From CAIWAH01 sp964602595 (GTDB taxonomy: Bacteria > Verrucomicrobiota > Verrucomicrobiia > Limisphaerales > UBA9464): 64,000 bases of DNA. The DNA lies in the NCBI GenBank assembly GCA_964602595.1, contig CAZRRO010000024.1, positions 1 to 64,000 on the forward strand. The letters are read 5' to 3'. The translations under genes and the position numbers were made by a program. The notes beneath the pieces are model-generated. The model did not search any database, was not told where the DNA came from, and saw only the letters and a list, made by a program, of their open reading frames with translations. How positions within the stretch are numbered: position 1 is the first letter of the stretch; every line of letters starts with the position of its first letter. Of the stretch, positions 25,182 through 34,637 are shown in pieces.

Positions 25182-25922
25182 CTACTTGGCCGGCTTTTGG
25201 TGGAAGAGTTCCTCCCCCTTCAGTCCAGTCAGGCGTTCGACGCCTTTCAGCAGGCGGAACAGCGCGACCATCATGATCGCGGTGCTGGGCAACGCGATCA
25301 CGGGCCAGGAAACCCAGTTCAACCGGCCCAGTTGCTCGGCGTTCTCGGTGGAGCCGGGGGCGGCGGTGACGATCCACCGGGCGAGGAAATAATTGAGCAC
25401 CGCGCTGAACAGGAACGAGCCGGCGATCAGCCAGGAGGCCCGGGCCAATTCCCGCTCGAACTCGGCCTCGTTGCGGTTCGCCGCCAGCGCGGAACCGATC
25501 TTGCCGGTGTCGAGCACCTGGTCGTTGTAGAGCATCTCGCGGACGAGCGGCTGTTTGGTCCGCAGGGTCAGCGGCACGGCCAGGCCCAGCAGCAGCGGGA
25601 TGGCGGCTTCCTTCACGGCGAACCAAAGGTTGTCGATCTTCATCAGGCCGAAGCCGCCGGTAAGCAGCGTGCTGGCGATGCCCAGCACGGAGAAGACGTT
25701 CCACTTGCGCCGCCGGACCAGGTCGTAGGTGCCGTAAACCAGCGGGATGCTGACCGCCACGACCAGCGCCCAAGCCGGGCCAAGGCGCTCGGGTTTGCTG
25801 AGCTTCGTGAGCAGCAGGCCGGGCAGGATGGCATTGCAGATCAGGTTGACCCAGATGTTCTCCTTCTGGGCCGGCCGGGCGTTGGCCGGTGCCGGCGGCG
25901 TTGGGCTTGCTTCAGGCGTCAT
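25182..25922 (-). CDS. VC0807-family multi-pass membrane protein
   Basis: 246 residues from the ATG at 25922 (MTPEASPTPPAPANARPAQ). After a Pro/Ala-rich N-terminus come about six helices: NLICNAILPGLLLTKL, ALVVAVSIPLVYGTYDLVRRRKWN, SVLGIASTLLTGGFGLM, the loop IDNLWFAVKEAAIPLLLGLAV, then two more near the C-terminus. FxxxKEAxIP and the pattern of helices fit the VC0807/septation-protein-A-like family, of unknown transport function. Convergent with the HAD gene (33 bases). Confidence 0.65.
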   Translation of the reverse strand: MTPEASPTPPAPANARPAQKENIWVNLICNAILPGLLLTKLSKPERLGPAWALVVAVSIPLVYGTYDLVRRRKWNVFSVLGIASTLLTGGFGLMKIDNLWFAVKEAAIPLLLGLAVPLTLRTKQPLVREMLYNDQVLDTGKIGSALAANRNEAEFERELARASWLIAGSFLFSAVLNYFLARWIVTAAPGSTENAEQLGRLNWVSWPVIALPSTAIMMVALFRLLKGVERLTGLKGEELFHQKPAK

Positions 25923-26002
25923 GCGTTCCAAGAGTCCGGGAGACTTTGCAAGACCACCCCTCAACTCAACCGGATTCGTCCGCGGAATCCGGGGAAGAAC
26001 CG

Positions 26003-26284
26003 ATGATTTCGCCGGCCCGGCTCCGGTGGCTGCGTTGCCGGATGCTGGCGCGACTGGGCTGGCTGGCGAGCCCGGTGTCGGTGGCGCTTTGGGTCGGCGA
26101 CCGGGCCTGGGCGCGGGCGGACGGCCCGCTGGCGGCGCTGGGTTCCGTCCGGCTGGAGCAGTGGGTGGCGTTTGTCCAGCTGGCCTTGCATGGCTGGTTG
26201 CTTTGGCAGGCCCGGCAACCGGAGCCCACCGATCCGGCCGGCCTCAACCCGCCAGCAGTTCCTGCCGCACCCGACCGTCGCTGA
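26003..26284 (+). CDS. Hypothetical protein with one membrane helix
   Basis: 93 residues from the ATG at 26003 (MISPARLRWLRCRMLARLG). One or two moderately hydrophobic segments (GWLASPVSVALWVGDRAWA; WVAFVQLALHGWLLWQ). No family is recognised. The 3' end overlaps the convergent DUF1501 gene by 41 bases, which weakens the case for a real gene. Composition is compatible with coding. Confidence 0.35.
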   Translation: MISPARLRWLRCRMLARLGWLASPVSVALWVGDRAWARADGPLAALGSVRLEQWVAFVQLALHGWLLWQARQPEPTDPAGLNPPAVPAAPDRR

Positions 26285-27554
26285 GGGCCATGGGCCGGCC
26301 CACGGGTGTTTGCAGCTCCTTCTCGGGATCCAGCCCGAGCGCGGCCTGCACGGTGGCGTGCAAGTCCTGCACCTTCACCGGTTGATCGGGGGCCTTCTTG
26401 TCACCGCCCGGATCGGTGGCGCCGAAGACGTGCCCGCGCCGGAAGCCTCCGCCCGCCACGGCGACGGAAAATCCGTGCGGCCAATGGTCCCGTCCGCCGA
26501 GGGGATTGAGCGTGGGTGTCCGGCCGAATTCGCCGCCGCAGAGCACGATCGTGGACTCGAACAGTCCGCGGGCCTTCAGGTCCCGCAGCAGCGCCGCGAA
26601 GGCCGGATCCAGCTGGGCAACACGCCGGCCCTGAAGTTCGTGGTTGTTGGCATGGGTGTCCCAGCCGTCGAGCGTGACCTCCACGCAGCGGACGCCCTGC
26701 TCGATCAGGCGCAAGGCGGCGAGGCAGCCGCGACCGAACGGCGTGTCGCCATACGCCGCCCGCTGGCTGGCCGGAGCCTGGTTTACGTCGAAGGCGGCGA
26801 GTTGGGCCGAGCCCATGATCCGCCGGGCGCGCTCCATCGATTGCCGGTGCTGGGTGATGTTTTCGTCGAGGCCCGGCGCGCGGCCCCGCGCGAAGGCCTG
26901 TTCCACCACCGCAACATCGGCGAAGCGCCGTTCCTGCCGGGCCGCGGAAACGGTGCCCGCGACGTCCTGCACTGGGCCCTCGGGGTCCTGCAACTTGAAG
27001 GCATCGAACGCCGCGCCCAGGTAGCCGCCCCGGGCCGGCCATTGGTCCGGCAGGATGGAAATGTGTCTTGGCAGGTCCATCGCCTCGTCGGGCATCTGGT
27101 GGCAGAGCACCGCGCCCAAGGCCGGATGCACCAGCGTCGTGACCGGCCGGTAACCGGTCTTCATGCTGTAAACCGCCCGCTCGTGGTCGGCCTCGGGACT
27201 GACCACGGAACGGACGAGGGTCACGTCTCCCATCATTTCGGCGAGATGCCCCAAGCCGTCTGCCAGCTGGACACCGGGCAAGGCGGTGCGGGTGGCTTTG
27301 GTCCCGAACGCGATCTTGCTCCCGGGATGCGGGTCAAAAGTTTCCAGCTGGCTGGGCCCACCGGCCAGCCACAGAATGATCACTGACCTGGCCGGACGGC
27401 CGCGGGGAGCACGCTCCTCGGCGCGGGCCAACTGGCGGGCGATGGGCGTCAGCCACGCCAGACTGCTCCAGCCGGCCAGCTTGAGCAGCGTGCGTCGCGA
27501 AAGATGCTCCGTGGAGCCGCAGCTGCCAGTGCCGGAGAGTGGGGATGTGTTCAT
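26244..27554 (-). CDS. DUF1501 protein (Tat-exported sulfatase-like)
   Basis: 436 residues. A Tat signal is present (LSRRTLLKLAGWSSLAWLTPIA), then VIILWLAGGPSQLETFDPHPG, the DUF1501 opening. It continues with PEADHERAVYSMKTGYRP, CVEVTLDGWDTHANN, IVLCGGEFGRTPTLN and GRDHWPHGFSVAVAGGG, the metal-binding Asp and His motifs shared with the alkaline phosphatase/sulfatase fold. DUF1501 proteins in Planctomycetes and Verrucomicrobia occur next to DUF1549/DUF1553 cytochrome-like genes, as here (15 bases upstream). The biochemical role is unknown but the pair is thought to act on polymers outside the cell. Confidence 0.9.
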   Translation of the reverse strand: MNTSPLSGTGSCGSTEHLSRRTLLKLAGWSSLAWLTPIARQLARAEERAPRGRPARSVIILWLAGGPSQLETFDPHPGSKIAFGTKATRTALPGVQLADGLGHLAEMMGDVTLVRSVVSPEADHERAVYSMKTGYRPVTTLVHPALGAVLCHQMPDEAMDLPRHISILPDQWPARGGYLGAAFDAFKLQDPEGPVQDVAGTVSAARQERRFADVAVVEQAFARGRAPGLDENITQHRQSMERARRIMGSAQLAAFDVNQAPASQRAAYGDTPFGRGCLAALRLIEQGVRCVEVTLDGWDTHANNHELQGRRVAQLDPAFAALLRDLKARGLFESTIVLCGGEFGRTPTLNPLGGRDHWPHGFSVAVAGGGFRRGHVFGATDPGGDKKAPDQPVKVQDLHATVQAALGLDPEKELQTPVGRPMALSDGRVRQELLAG

Positions 27555-27569
27555 CGGTCCGTGGAAGAG

Positions 27570-29201
27570 TCAGTGGTTCCAGGAAAACTCCGTCGAATTG
27601 AGGAGGGTCCAATACAGGTCCGCCATCCGCTCGGCGCGTTTACCGGTGCCGGACCGAAGGCGTTCGGTGAAGTGCCGCAGCTCCTCCGGGCTGGGCCGCC
27701 GGGTCAGGACTGCAAGGTAGGCAGTCTCCACCGCGGTCCGGTGGTTCTTCGTCACCGTGCCGATGCGGGTGGCGGCATTGAAGACGAGGTCTTCCTTGGT
27801 TCGTTCGTGCACGAGTTGGCCGTTCATCAGGATGAGCCGTTGCGGGATGGTTCCGCTGAATTCGTCGAACTCGTCGCGGCCGAGGTCGCCGAAGCGGGTG
27901 ACAAAATCCTTTTGCTGGAAGTGGCGGATCACCCGCGCCACCACATGTGAATCCGCATCAATCGTCCGCAAGTTCGACGCCTGCAGGATGCTGCCGGCCA
28001 CCTGTTCCGGGCGCAGGCGGGTCAGCGGGAACACAGCCCACGCGGATTCCGCTCCGGATGCCGGAGGGCTGGCCGGTTTGCCGCGGCTGTCGAGCTGGAA
28101 CACCCGCGTGGCCGCAATCAGTCGCAGCAGCCGCTGGAGATCGAAACCGTGGGCGATGAGGTCGTCCGCCAGCGTTTCGAGGCCCGGCGGAAACGGATCG
28201 TCCAACGGCAGCGAATCAATCGGCTTCACCAGCGGCCGGTTGAACAGCAGCGCCCAGGCGCGGTTCACCAGCGTGCGGGCAAACGGCCGGTTATCAGGAT
28301 GCGTCACCCAGGTCGCGAGGCGCTCGCGCAAGGGTCCGTCCGCGGGCAGCAGTTCGGCGTGGAACGGCACCTTCGGCGGCACCGTTTCCGCGTCAGCCCG
28401 GCCGAGGTAGCGAAACTCATAGGCCTTGGCCGGATCGTCTCGGACCCCGGTGAGGGACATTCCCGTGCCGGCGAAAAACGCGGCCAGTTGGTGGAAGTCC
28501 TGCTGTTTCCAGCGGTCGCCGAACTTGTCGTGATGGCATTGCACGCAGTCGAAGCGGACCCCGAGAAACGCCCGCGAAACCCGGGCCGCCAGCTTCACCT
28601 CGTCGGGGCCCTCGTCGTCGTTGTTCTGGTCCACGGTGGCCGTGACGAAATTGACCGCCGGCTGGCTGGTCCAGATGCCAGTGGCGGTCAGAAGGTCCTT
28701 CACCACCGCGTCGTAGGGACGATTCGCGCGGATTTGCTCCCGCAACCAGCTTGCCAGCCGGTGGCGCCGATAGACGATGAACGGTCCGTCCTCGACCCCG
28801 ACCACGATGCGGGCAAACCGTTCCGCGAGGTAATCCGTGCTCCGGGCGTTGGCAAACAGGTGCGACAGCCACCACTGGATCCGGTCGCCGGACGGCCGGG
28901 CTTCGGCCGCGCGGATTTCCTCTACCGAAGGCACGGTGCCGGTCAGCGCCAACGACAGCCGGCGGAGCAGCGTCAGATCGTCCGCTCGGGCGGCGGGCGT
29001 CAGCCCGAGCCGTTGCCACGCTTCGGCGAATTCCGCGTCCACCCGCGCCACGGTCGCCTGGAAGTCCGGTTGACCGGCGAGCTTCAGGCCGGCGGCCGGT
29101 GGTTCCGGAAAAGGCGCCGGGCGCAGCCACCGGCCCACGGCCAACCCGGTCACCGCGAGGGCGGCAATCAGCAGCAGCAGGTTTCGGCAAAGCGGCTTCA
29201 T
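27570..29201 (-). CDS. DUF1549/DUF1553 domain protein
   Basis: 543 residues from the ATG at 29201. A signal anchor (NLLLLIAALAVTGLAVG) is followed by DUF1549 (about 45-260): LLRRLSLALTGTVPSVEEI, ERFARIVVG, and VRFDCVQCHHDKFGDRW, a single CxxCH haem-type motif. DUF1553 (about 300-530) has NRPFARTLVNRAWALLF, GFDLQRLLRLIAATRVFQLDS, RPEQVAGSI and YLAVLTRRPSPEEL. The N-terminal planctomycete cytochrome domain often fused in front is absent. It forms an operon with the DUF1501 gene: this gene comes first on the minus strand. Confidence 0.9.
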   Translation of the reverse strand: MKPLCRNLLLLIAALAVTGLAVGRWLRPAPFPEPPAAGLKLAGQPDFQATVARVDAEFAEAWQRLGLTPAARADDLTLLRRLSLALTGTVPSVEEIRAAEARPSGDRIQWWLSHLFANARSTDYLAERFARIVVGVEDGPFIVYRRHRLASWLREQIRANRPYDAVVKDLLTATGIWTSQPAVNFVTATVDQNNDDEGPDEVKLAARVSRAFLGVRFDCVQCHHDKFGDRWKQQDFHQLAAFFAGTGMSLTGVRDDPAKAYEFRYLGRADAETVPPKVPFHAELLPADGPLRERLATWVTHPDNRPFARTLVNRAWALLFNRPLVKPIDSLPLDDPFPPGLETLADDLIAHGFDLQRLLRLIAATRVFQLDSRGKPASPPASGAESAWAVFPLTRLRPEQVAGSILQASNLRTIDADSHVVARVIRHFQQKDFVTRFGDLGRDEFDEFSGTIPQRLILMNGQLVHERTKEDLVFNAATRIGTVTKNHRTAVETAYLAVLTRRPSPEELRHFTERLRSGTGKRAERMADLYWTLLNSTEFSWNH

Positions 29202-29310
29202 GCGGGTTGGGAGCGGTGACGTCGGCACAGGGTTCCGCGGAAGATTGCTGAAACCTCTCGCCGGCGAACTGGTTGTAATAGCGACGGAGACAGCGAAAGG
29301 TTTCAACCAA

Positions 29311-30510
29311 TTGAACGTCACGATTCCCAGCGTTGGTTCCGCTTCGGAACAGCCCGGGCAAGGCCCGGTGGAAGGTCCGGCCGTCGCGCTGACGGGGCCT
29401 GTGTCGTGGTGGCGGCGAGCGGTGTTACGGGTGGCGTTCGCGTTGGATTGGTTGTTTGGGCTGCTCACGCTGATCGTCGCCCTTTCCGCCCTCGCCGTGG
29501 TTCCCGGATTGAACTTCCTGAGCCTGGGCTACCTGCTGCACGCCAGCGCCATGGTAGCGCGGACGGGCCGCCTGCGGGCCGGACTCGTCGGCATCCGGCG
29601 GGCGGCGCGATTGGGACACGTCCTCGTCGGCGTCTGGCTGGTGTTGCTGCCGGTGCGATTGGCGGCGGGGCTGGCGGAAGACGCCGCGCTGGTGAATCCC
29701 GGTGGCGCCTCGGCCCGTGGGTGGCAGGTGGGCGTCACGATTTTCGCCGTGCTGGCGATCTGCCAGATAGCCTGGGCCGGCATCCGGGGCGCACGGCTTG
29801 CCCATTTTCTGTGGCCGGCCCCGGTGCGATTCTGCCGCTGGCTCGCGGCTCCGGAACCATTGACCGGAAACGCCCGCGCCGTGGTCCGTTACTTCGCGGA
29901 GTTGCGGCTGCCCTATCTGTTCTGGCTGGGCTTCAGGGGTTTTGCGGGCGCGTTGCTGTGGCTGGCGGCGCCCGTGGGGCTGCTGCTCTTCGCGGCACAA
30001 CTGGAGGCCGGGAAAGGCGGCGGCCTATTCGGGTTGCTGGGCGGTGGATTGCTCGCGGCGGTGGTGCCGGTGCTGCCATTCCTGCAGGTGCGATTTGCGG
30101 TGGAAAACCGTTTCCGGGCGTTCCTCGAAGCCGGGGCCGTGCGACGCCAGTTTCGTCACGCCCCGCTGGCGTTTGCGGTGGCGTTGATTGTCACCCTGCT
30201 GTTCGCGCTGCCCCTCTACCTGCTCAAGATCGAACTGCCGCCGCGGGAACTCGCCTGGTTGCCCAGCCTGGTGTTCGTGCTCTTCATTTTCCCGGCGCGC
30301 CTGTTGGCCGGCTGGGCGTGGTCCCGGGCAACCCGTCGCGACCAACCCCGCAGCGCCGTGGCCCGCTGGACCGGCCGGTTGGCCCTCGTGCCGGTCGTGG
30401 GTCTCTACGTGCTGCTGGTTTACGCCACCCAATTCCTCGCCTGGAACGGCACGCTGGGACTGCTGGAGCAACATGCCTTCCTGATGCCGGCGCCGCTTCT
30501 GGGGCCGTGA
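29311..30510 (+). CDS. Multi-pass membrane protein of unknown function
   Basis: 399 residues from TTG 29311; the frame is open from an ATG at 29200 but the first 37 codons look non-coding and overlap the divergent gene start. About eight helices are visible, among them WLFGLLTLIVALSALAVVPG, VLVGVWLVLLPVRLAAGL, FAGALLWLAAPVGLLLFAAQ, LAFAVALIVTLLFALPLYLL and LVPVVGLYVLLVYATQFLAW. LNFLSLGYLLHASA recalls planctomycete DUF4013-like proteins, without certainty. The sigma factor gene follows 70 bases downstream. Confidence 0.6.
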   Translation: MNVTIPSVGSASEQPGQGPVEGPAVALTGPVSWWRRAVLRVAFALDWLFGLLTLIVALSALAVVPGLNFLSLGYLLHASAMVARTGRLRAGLVGIRRAARLGHVLVGVWLVLLPVRLAAGLAEDAALVNPGGASARGWQVGVTIFAVLAICQIAWAGIRGARLAHFLWPAPVRFCRWLAAPEPLTGNARAVVRYFAELRLPYLFWLGFRGFAGALLWLAAPVGLLLFAAQLEAGKGGGLFGLLGGGLLAAVVPVLPFLQVRFAVENRFRAFLEAGAVRRQFRHAPLAFAVALIVTLLFALPLYLLKIELPPRELAWLPSLVFVLFIFPARLLAGWAWSRATRRDQPRSAVARWTGRLALVPVVGLYVLLVYATQFLAWNGTLGLLEQHAFLMPAPLLGP

Positions 30511-30580
30511 ATTCCCGCTGCGCGCCGCCGGATGGTTTTCGGATTGTCCATCAGCCGGGCTTTGCCGCCACACTTCGTCG

Positions 30581-31342
30581 GTGGCCGATTCCACAAACCA
30601 ACCGCTCCCGGCTGAATCCGCGTTGCACCGCGGCGCGGCGGCGTTTGTGACGACCCGGTGGAGCGTGGTGCTCCGGGCGGGCGGGGTGGCCGAACCCGAT
30701 GCCGCCCAGGCTTTGGGGCAGCTTTACGAGGCTTACTGGTATCCGCTCTACGCCTACATTCGCCGTCGCGGACATGGCCCCGAGGCGGCCCGCGATTTCG
30801 TCCAGGAAGTGTTCCTCCGGCTGCTGGAAAACAACCAGCTGTCGTCCGTTGCGCCGGAGCGGGGCCGCTTCCGTTCCTATCTCCTGACCGCCGTGAACCA
30901 CCTCCTTGCCGGCGACTGGCAACGGCAGAACCGCGTCAAACGCGGCGGCGGGGTGGCGCCGGTCGAACTGGATGCGCTGGCGGCCGAGGAGCGTTACCGC
31001 GTCGAGCCGCCGGACGCGCGTTCGCCGGAAAAGCTCTACGACCGGCGCTGGGCGCTGGCCTTGCTCGACCGCGTGTTCGCCCGCCTGCGGGCGGAATGGC
31101 AGGCGGCGGGGAAGGGCGTCATGTTCGATGGCCTGCGTGGTTTCCTGTCCGGCGAGGATGCCCAGGGTTACGCCGCCGCGGGTGCGGCAGTGGGGCTGAG
31201 CGAGGGCGCGGCACGGGTTACCGTGCACCGGTTGCGCCAGCAGTATCGCGAACGGCTGCGGGACGAGATCGCGCAGACCGTGGATGAGCCCGGGCGCGTG
31301 GACGACGAACTGCGGCACCTGCTGGCCGCCTTGCGCGAATGA
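30581..31342 (+). CDS. RNA polymerase sigma factor, ECF type (module 1)
   Basis: 253 residues, GTG start at 30581. Region 2 spans about 20-115: TTRWSVVLRAG, YEAYWYPLYAYIRRRGHGPEAARDFVQEVFLRLLE and GRFRSYLLTAVNHLLAGDWQRQNRVKRGGG. Region 4 (about 165-225) has GLSEGAARVTVHRLRQQYRERLRDEI, a helix-turn-helix. Long linkers and the RFRSYLL motif place it with ECF sigma factors linked to Ser/Thr kinases in Planctomycetes and Verrucomicrobia. A kinase gene follows 76 bases downstream on the same strand. No anti-sigma factor is visible. Confidence 0.85.
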   Translation: MADSTNQPLPAESALHRGAAAFVTTRWSVVLRAGGVAEPDAAQALGQLYEAYWYPLYAYIRRRGHGPEAARDFVQEVFLRLLENNQLSSVAPERGRFRSYLLTAVNHLLAGDWQRQNRVKRGGGVAPVELDALAAEERYRVEPPDARSPEKLYDRRWALALLDRVFARLRAEWQAAGKGVMFDGLRGFLSGEDAQGYAAAGAAVGLSEGAARVTVHRLRQQYRERLRDEIAQTVDEPGRVDDELRHLLAALRE

Positions 31343-31418
31343 AGCGGTTCGTCCGTAACGAACCGCCGGCTTCCCTGCTAATCCCGATAACGGGTCCGAC
31401 GGGATCCGCGAGCGAATC

Positions 31419-34400
31419 ATGCCAGTAGCGACCGCCTGTCAGCGCTGCGGTTCCACCGCGACGCACGAGAGCGCGTGGGGCGTATGTCCCGCGTGCGCGC
31501 TGGAGTTCGGCCTGGCGGGTTACGACATCGCGGCGGTTTCCGCCGGCTTCGCGGAGGCGCCGGCGCCGTTGCGCGGCCGGTTTGGCGATTACGAGATCCT
31601 CGGTGAAATCGCCCAGGGCGGCATGGGCGTGGTTTATCGCGCGCGACAGCTCAGCCTCAATCGGCCGGTCGCCCTGAAGATGATCCGGGCGGGGCAACTG
31701 GCGACCGCCGCCGACATCCGGCGTTTTCGCGAAGAGGCGGGCACCGCCGCACGGCTGCAACACCCCGGCATCGTGGCCGTGCACGAAGTCGGGGAACTCG
31801 ACGGCCAGCATTTCTTCGCGATGGAACTGGTCGAGGGCCGCAGCCTCGCGGAGATCCTAGCCGGCAATCCGCTGGCGCCCGCGGAAGCGGCCCGCATCGT
31901 CGCGCAGTTGGCGGCCACGATTGCGCATGCCCACGCGCATGGCGTCCTGCACCGCGACCTCAAGCCGTCCAACGTGATGCTGGACGCTCACGGCACGCCG
32001 CGGGTCTTGGACTTCGGGTTGGCCCGTTCCGCCGAAAGCGCCGGCGATCCGACGCTGACCGGCACGGTGCTCGGTTCGCCCAGCTACATGCCGCCGGAGC
32101 AGGCGCTCGGCCGTCTCCGCGAGGTCACCGTGCGCAGCGACGTCTACTCGCTCGGCGCGATCCTCTACGAGGCCCTGACCGGACGGGCGCCGTTCCGCGC
32201 CGCCAGCGCTGTCGAAACCCTGCGGCTGGTGACCGGTCAGGAACCCGTCGCGCCGCGCGCGCTGAATCCGCGGCTGCCGCGTGATCTGGAAACCATCAGC
32301 CTCCGCTGCCTCGCGAAATCCCCGGCGGACCGCTACGCGAGCGCGGACGAACTGGCAGCGGAACTGGAGCGATTCCAACGTGGCGAACCGATCCTCGCGC
32401 GGCCCGTGTCGGCCGCGGAACGGCTGTTCCGTTGGTCGCGCCGGCACCCGGCGTTGGCCGGTTCGCTGCTGGCCATCGTCCTGTTGCTGCTGGCCGTCAC
32501 CGTGATTTCCGTCTTCGCGGCGTGGCGTCTGGAACGGGCCCGGGCGCAGACCGCCGGGGCGGAAGCCGAGGCGCGTGAGCAGCTCCGCGGCGCGCTGCTG
32601 GCCCAGGCACGCGCCAGCCGGTTCACCGGCCGGGCCGGACAACGCTTCGAAGCGCTCAAGGCGGCGGAATCCGCGGCCCGAATCCGGCCCGGGCGCGATG
32701 CCCGGGACGAAGTGGTCGCCGCACTCGCGCTGCCCGACGTCGGCCGGGCGCCGGCGTGGTCGCTGACGAATGTCGGTGCCCGGGTGTTGTTCGACCTCGA
32801 CCGGGAGCGCTATCTCACCGAGGAACCCGGCGGTGGTCTCGCCGTGCGGACGCTGCGCACCCACGCGCCGCTGGCGCGCCTGGCGACCGACGGCAAACTG
32901 GTCCGGGGTTTTCCCGTCTTCGCGCCCTCGGGTCGCTGGCTCGCGAGCCGGCTCAACGACGACTCGCTTCGCGTGTGGTCGCTGCCCGGCGGCGAAGTGG
33001 TCTGGGCCTTGACCAATCGCCCGTATCCGGACCGCACCCGCTCGACCCGGTTTGGGGATGAACTTGTCTTCGACCCGGCGGAACGCTGGCTCTCGGTCGG
33101 CTTGCCCGAAGGCGGCCTGACGTTTCACGAAACCGCTTCGGGCCGGGAGTTGGCGCGCTGGCGCAGTCCGTTGGTTGCCCAACGCGCCGCCGTGTCGCCG
33201 GCCGGCGATCGGCTCGCTGTCGGGGACTTCACGGTGGCCTCCTCGAACCTCTTCGTCGTGCTGGTCGATCCGCTCACCGGCGCCGAGGCGGGACGGCTCG
33301 ACGGAATCTCTGGCACCCGCGGTCTGGCGTGGACGCCCGATGGCCGAAAACTCGCCGTCGCGCGCGGCGGTCGGGTGGAGATCGTGGACGTGCCGTCGGG
33401 GCGCCAATTCCGCCGTCTGGAAACACCGGACGGACCAGCGATGGACCTGCGCTTCGATCCGTCCGGCGAATGGCTGCTGTCCCATTCAAGCCGCTCGGTA
33501 TTCCGCTGGTGGTCGGTGCGGGAGGGGCGGGTCGCACTCGAACTGACCGAACCCGTGAACCTCGCGACGAAGATCGGTGTGTCGGCCGACTTCCGGCGCG
33601 TGGCCGGAGCCGGGCAGGCGCTGGAAGTGGGCGAACACCGCTTCGAACCGTCGGCCGTCTATCGCGCCGTGCCGCCGCCGGAGGCCGCGTCGTCGTTCCA
33701 GGTCGGCTCGGCCATCGGCACGGTGGATTTCAGTCCCGACGGCGGCTGGGTTTCGGTGGCCTGCCTCGACGAGGTCCACATTCGCGACGCGGACACCGGC
33801 GCGCTCGTGGCCCGGTTGATCCGGCCGTTGCAAAGCGATTGGCTCACCGCACGGTTTGGCATCGACCGCGCGATGGTCTTCGTCAGCAGCCGGTCCCACG
33901 GGCTGTTCCGCTATCGGCTGAGCGCAGATGCGGCCGGTCGCTGGAACTTCGATGCCGGTGAACTGCTCGACGGTGAAGCGGACTTTCTCCTGTGTTCCCT
34001 GCATCGGCCGACCGGCCGCCTGGCTCTCGCGTCGGCCCGCAAACACAATGCGTTCAAGCTGCTTTCGCCCGACGGTTCGGCGCCGACGGTGAAGTGGCCC
34101 GCCGTGCAGGCCTACGAAGTCGGCTTCAGCCCCGATGGGCGGACCGTGGCGGCTAATTCCGCGCCCACGTCGGACGAAAAGGTCCCGCGGCAGATTGAAC
34201 TGCGAGACGCCTTGACCGGGGAACTTCAGCGCACGCTGGACGCCGGCATCGGCGCGACCGCGAGGTGGAGCGGGGACGGACGCTGGCTCTTCACCGCCAC
34301 GATGCCGGACCGCGTGGACCTGTGGCGCACGGCGAGCTGGACCCGAGGTCCGGCCTTGCCGAAGGAGGTTCAGGCCGCCAACGGCACCTTCGCGCTGTCG

Positions 34401-34637
34401 CCGCACGGCGACCTGCTGGCCGTGTTCAACGAGGTGGAAACCTACCTGGTCCGCACGACCGACGGCGAATTGCTCGCCAAACTCACGGAACCACCGGGCA
34501 CGCTCGGCTACGTCACCGACATGACCTTCAGTCCGGACGGACGAAAGCTCGCGTTGCTGCGGCGCAATGCCGTGCTCGCGCTGTGGGACCTGGAACGGCT
34601 GCGCGCGGAATTGGATTCGCGCGGGTTGGGCTGGTGA
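31419..34637 (+). CDS. Membrane Ser/Thr protein kinase with WD40-like sensor domain (module 1)
   Basis: 1072 residues. An N-terminal zinc-ribbon-like CxxC pair (Cys7/10, Cys23/26) precedes the kinase domain (about 57-315): EIAQGGMGVVYRARQ (P-loop), ALKMI (Lys), HRDLKPSNVML (catalytic loop), LDFGLA (DFG) and SPSYMPPEQA (activation/APE region). A transmembrane helix (SLLAIVLLLLAVTVISVFAAW, about 345-366) leads to a long C-terminal beta-propeller of degenerate WD40/PQQ-like repeats (FSPDGGWVSVACLD, FSPDGRTVAANS, FSPDGRKLALLRR). Such Hanks-type kinases are abundant in this phylum. The preceding sigma factor is the likely regulatory partner. Confidence 0.92.
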   Translation: MPVATACQRCGSTATHESAWGVCPACALEFGLAGYDIAAVSAGFAEAPAPLRGRFGDYEILGEIAQGGMGVVYRARQLSLNRPVALKMIRAGQLATAADIRRFREEAGTAARLQHPGIVAVHEVGELDGQHFFAMELVEGRSLAEILAGNPLAPAEAARIVAQLAATIAHAHAHGVLHRDLKPSNVMLDAHGTPRVLDFGLARSAESAGDPTLTGTVLGSPSYMPPEQALGRLREVTVRSDVYSLGAILYEALTGRAPFRAASAVETLRLVTGQEPVAPRALNPRLPRDLETISLRCLAKSPADRYASADELAAELERFQRGEPILARPVSAAERLFRWSRRHPALAGSLLAIVLLLLAVTVISVFAAWRLERARAQTAGAEAEAREQLRGALLAQARASRFTGRAGQRFEALKAAESAARIRPGRDARDEVVAALALPDVGRAPAWSLTNVGARVLFDLDRERYLTEEPGGGLAVRTLRTHAPLARLATDGKLVRGFPVFAPSGRWLASRLNDDSLRVWSLPGGEVVWALTNRPYPDRTRSTRFGDELVFDPAERWLSVGLPEGGLTFHETASGRELARWRSPLVAQRAAVSPAGDRLAVGDFTVASSNLFVVLVDPLTGAEAGRLDGISGTRGLAWTPDGRKLAVARGGRVEIVDVPSGRQFRRLETPDGPAMDLRFDPSGEWLLSHSSRSVFRWWSVREGRVALELTEPVNLATKIGVSADFRRVAGAGQALEVGEHRFEPSAVYRAVPPPEAASSFQVGSAIGTVDFSPDGGWVSVACLDEVHIRDADTGALVARLIRPLQSDWLTARFGIDRAMVFVSSRSHGLFRYRLSADAAGRWNFDAGELLDGEADFLLCSLHRPTGRLALASARKHNAFKLLSPDGSAPTVKWPAVQAYEVGFSPDGRTVAANSAPTSDEKVPRQIELRDALTGELQRTLDAGIGATARWSGDGRWLFTATMPDRVDLWRTASWTRGPALPKEVQAANGTFALSPHGDLLAVFNEVETYLVRTTDGELLAKLTEPPGTLGYVTDMTFSPDGRKLALLRRNAVLALWDLERLRAELDSRGLGW

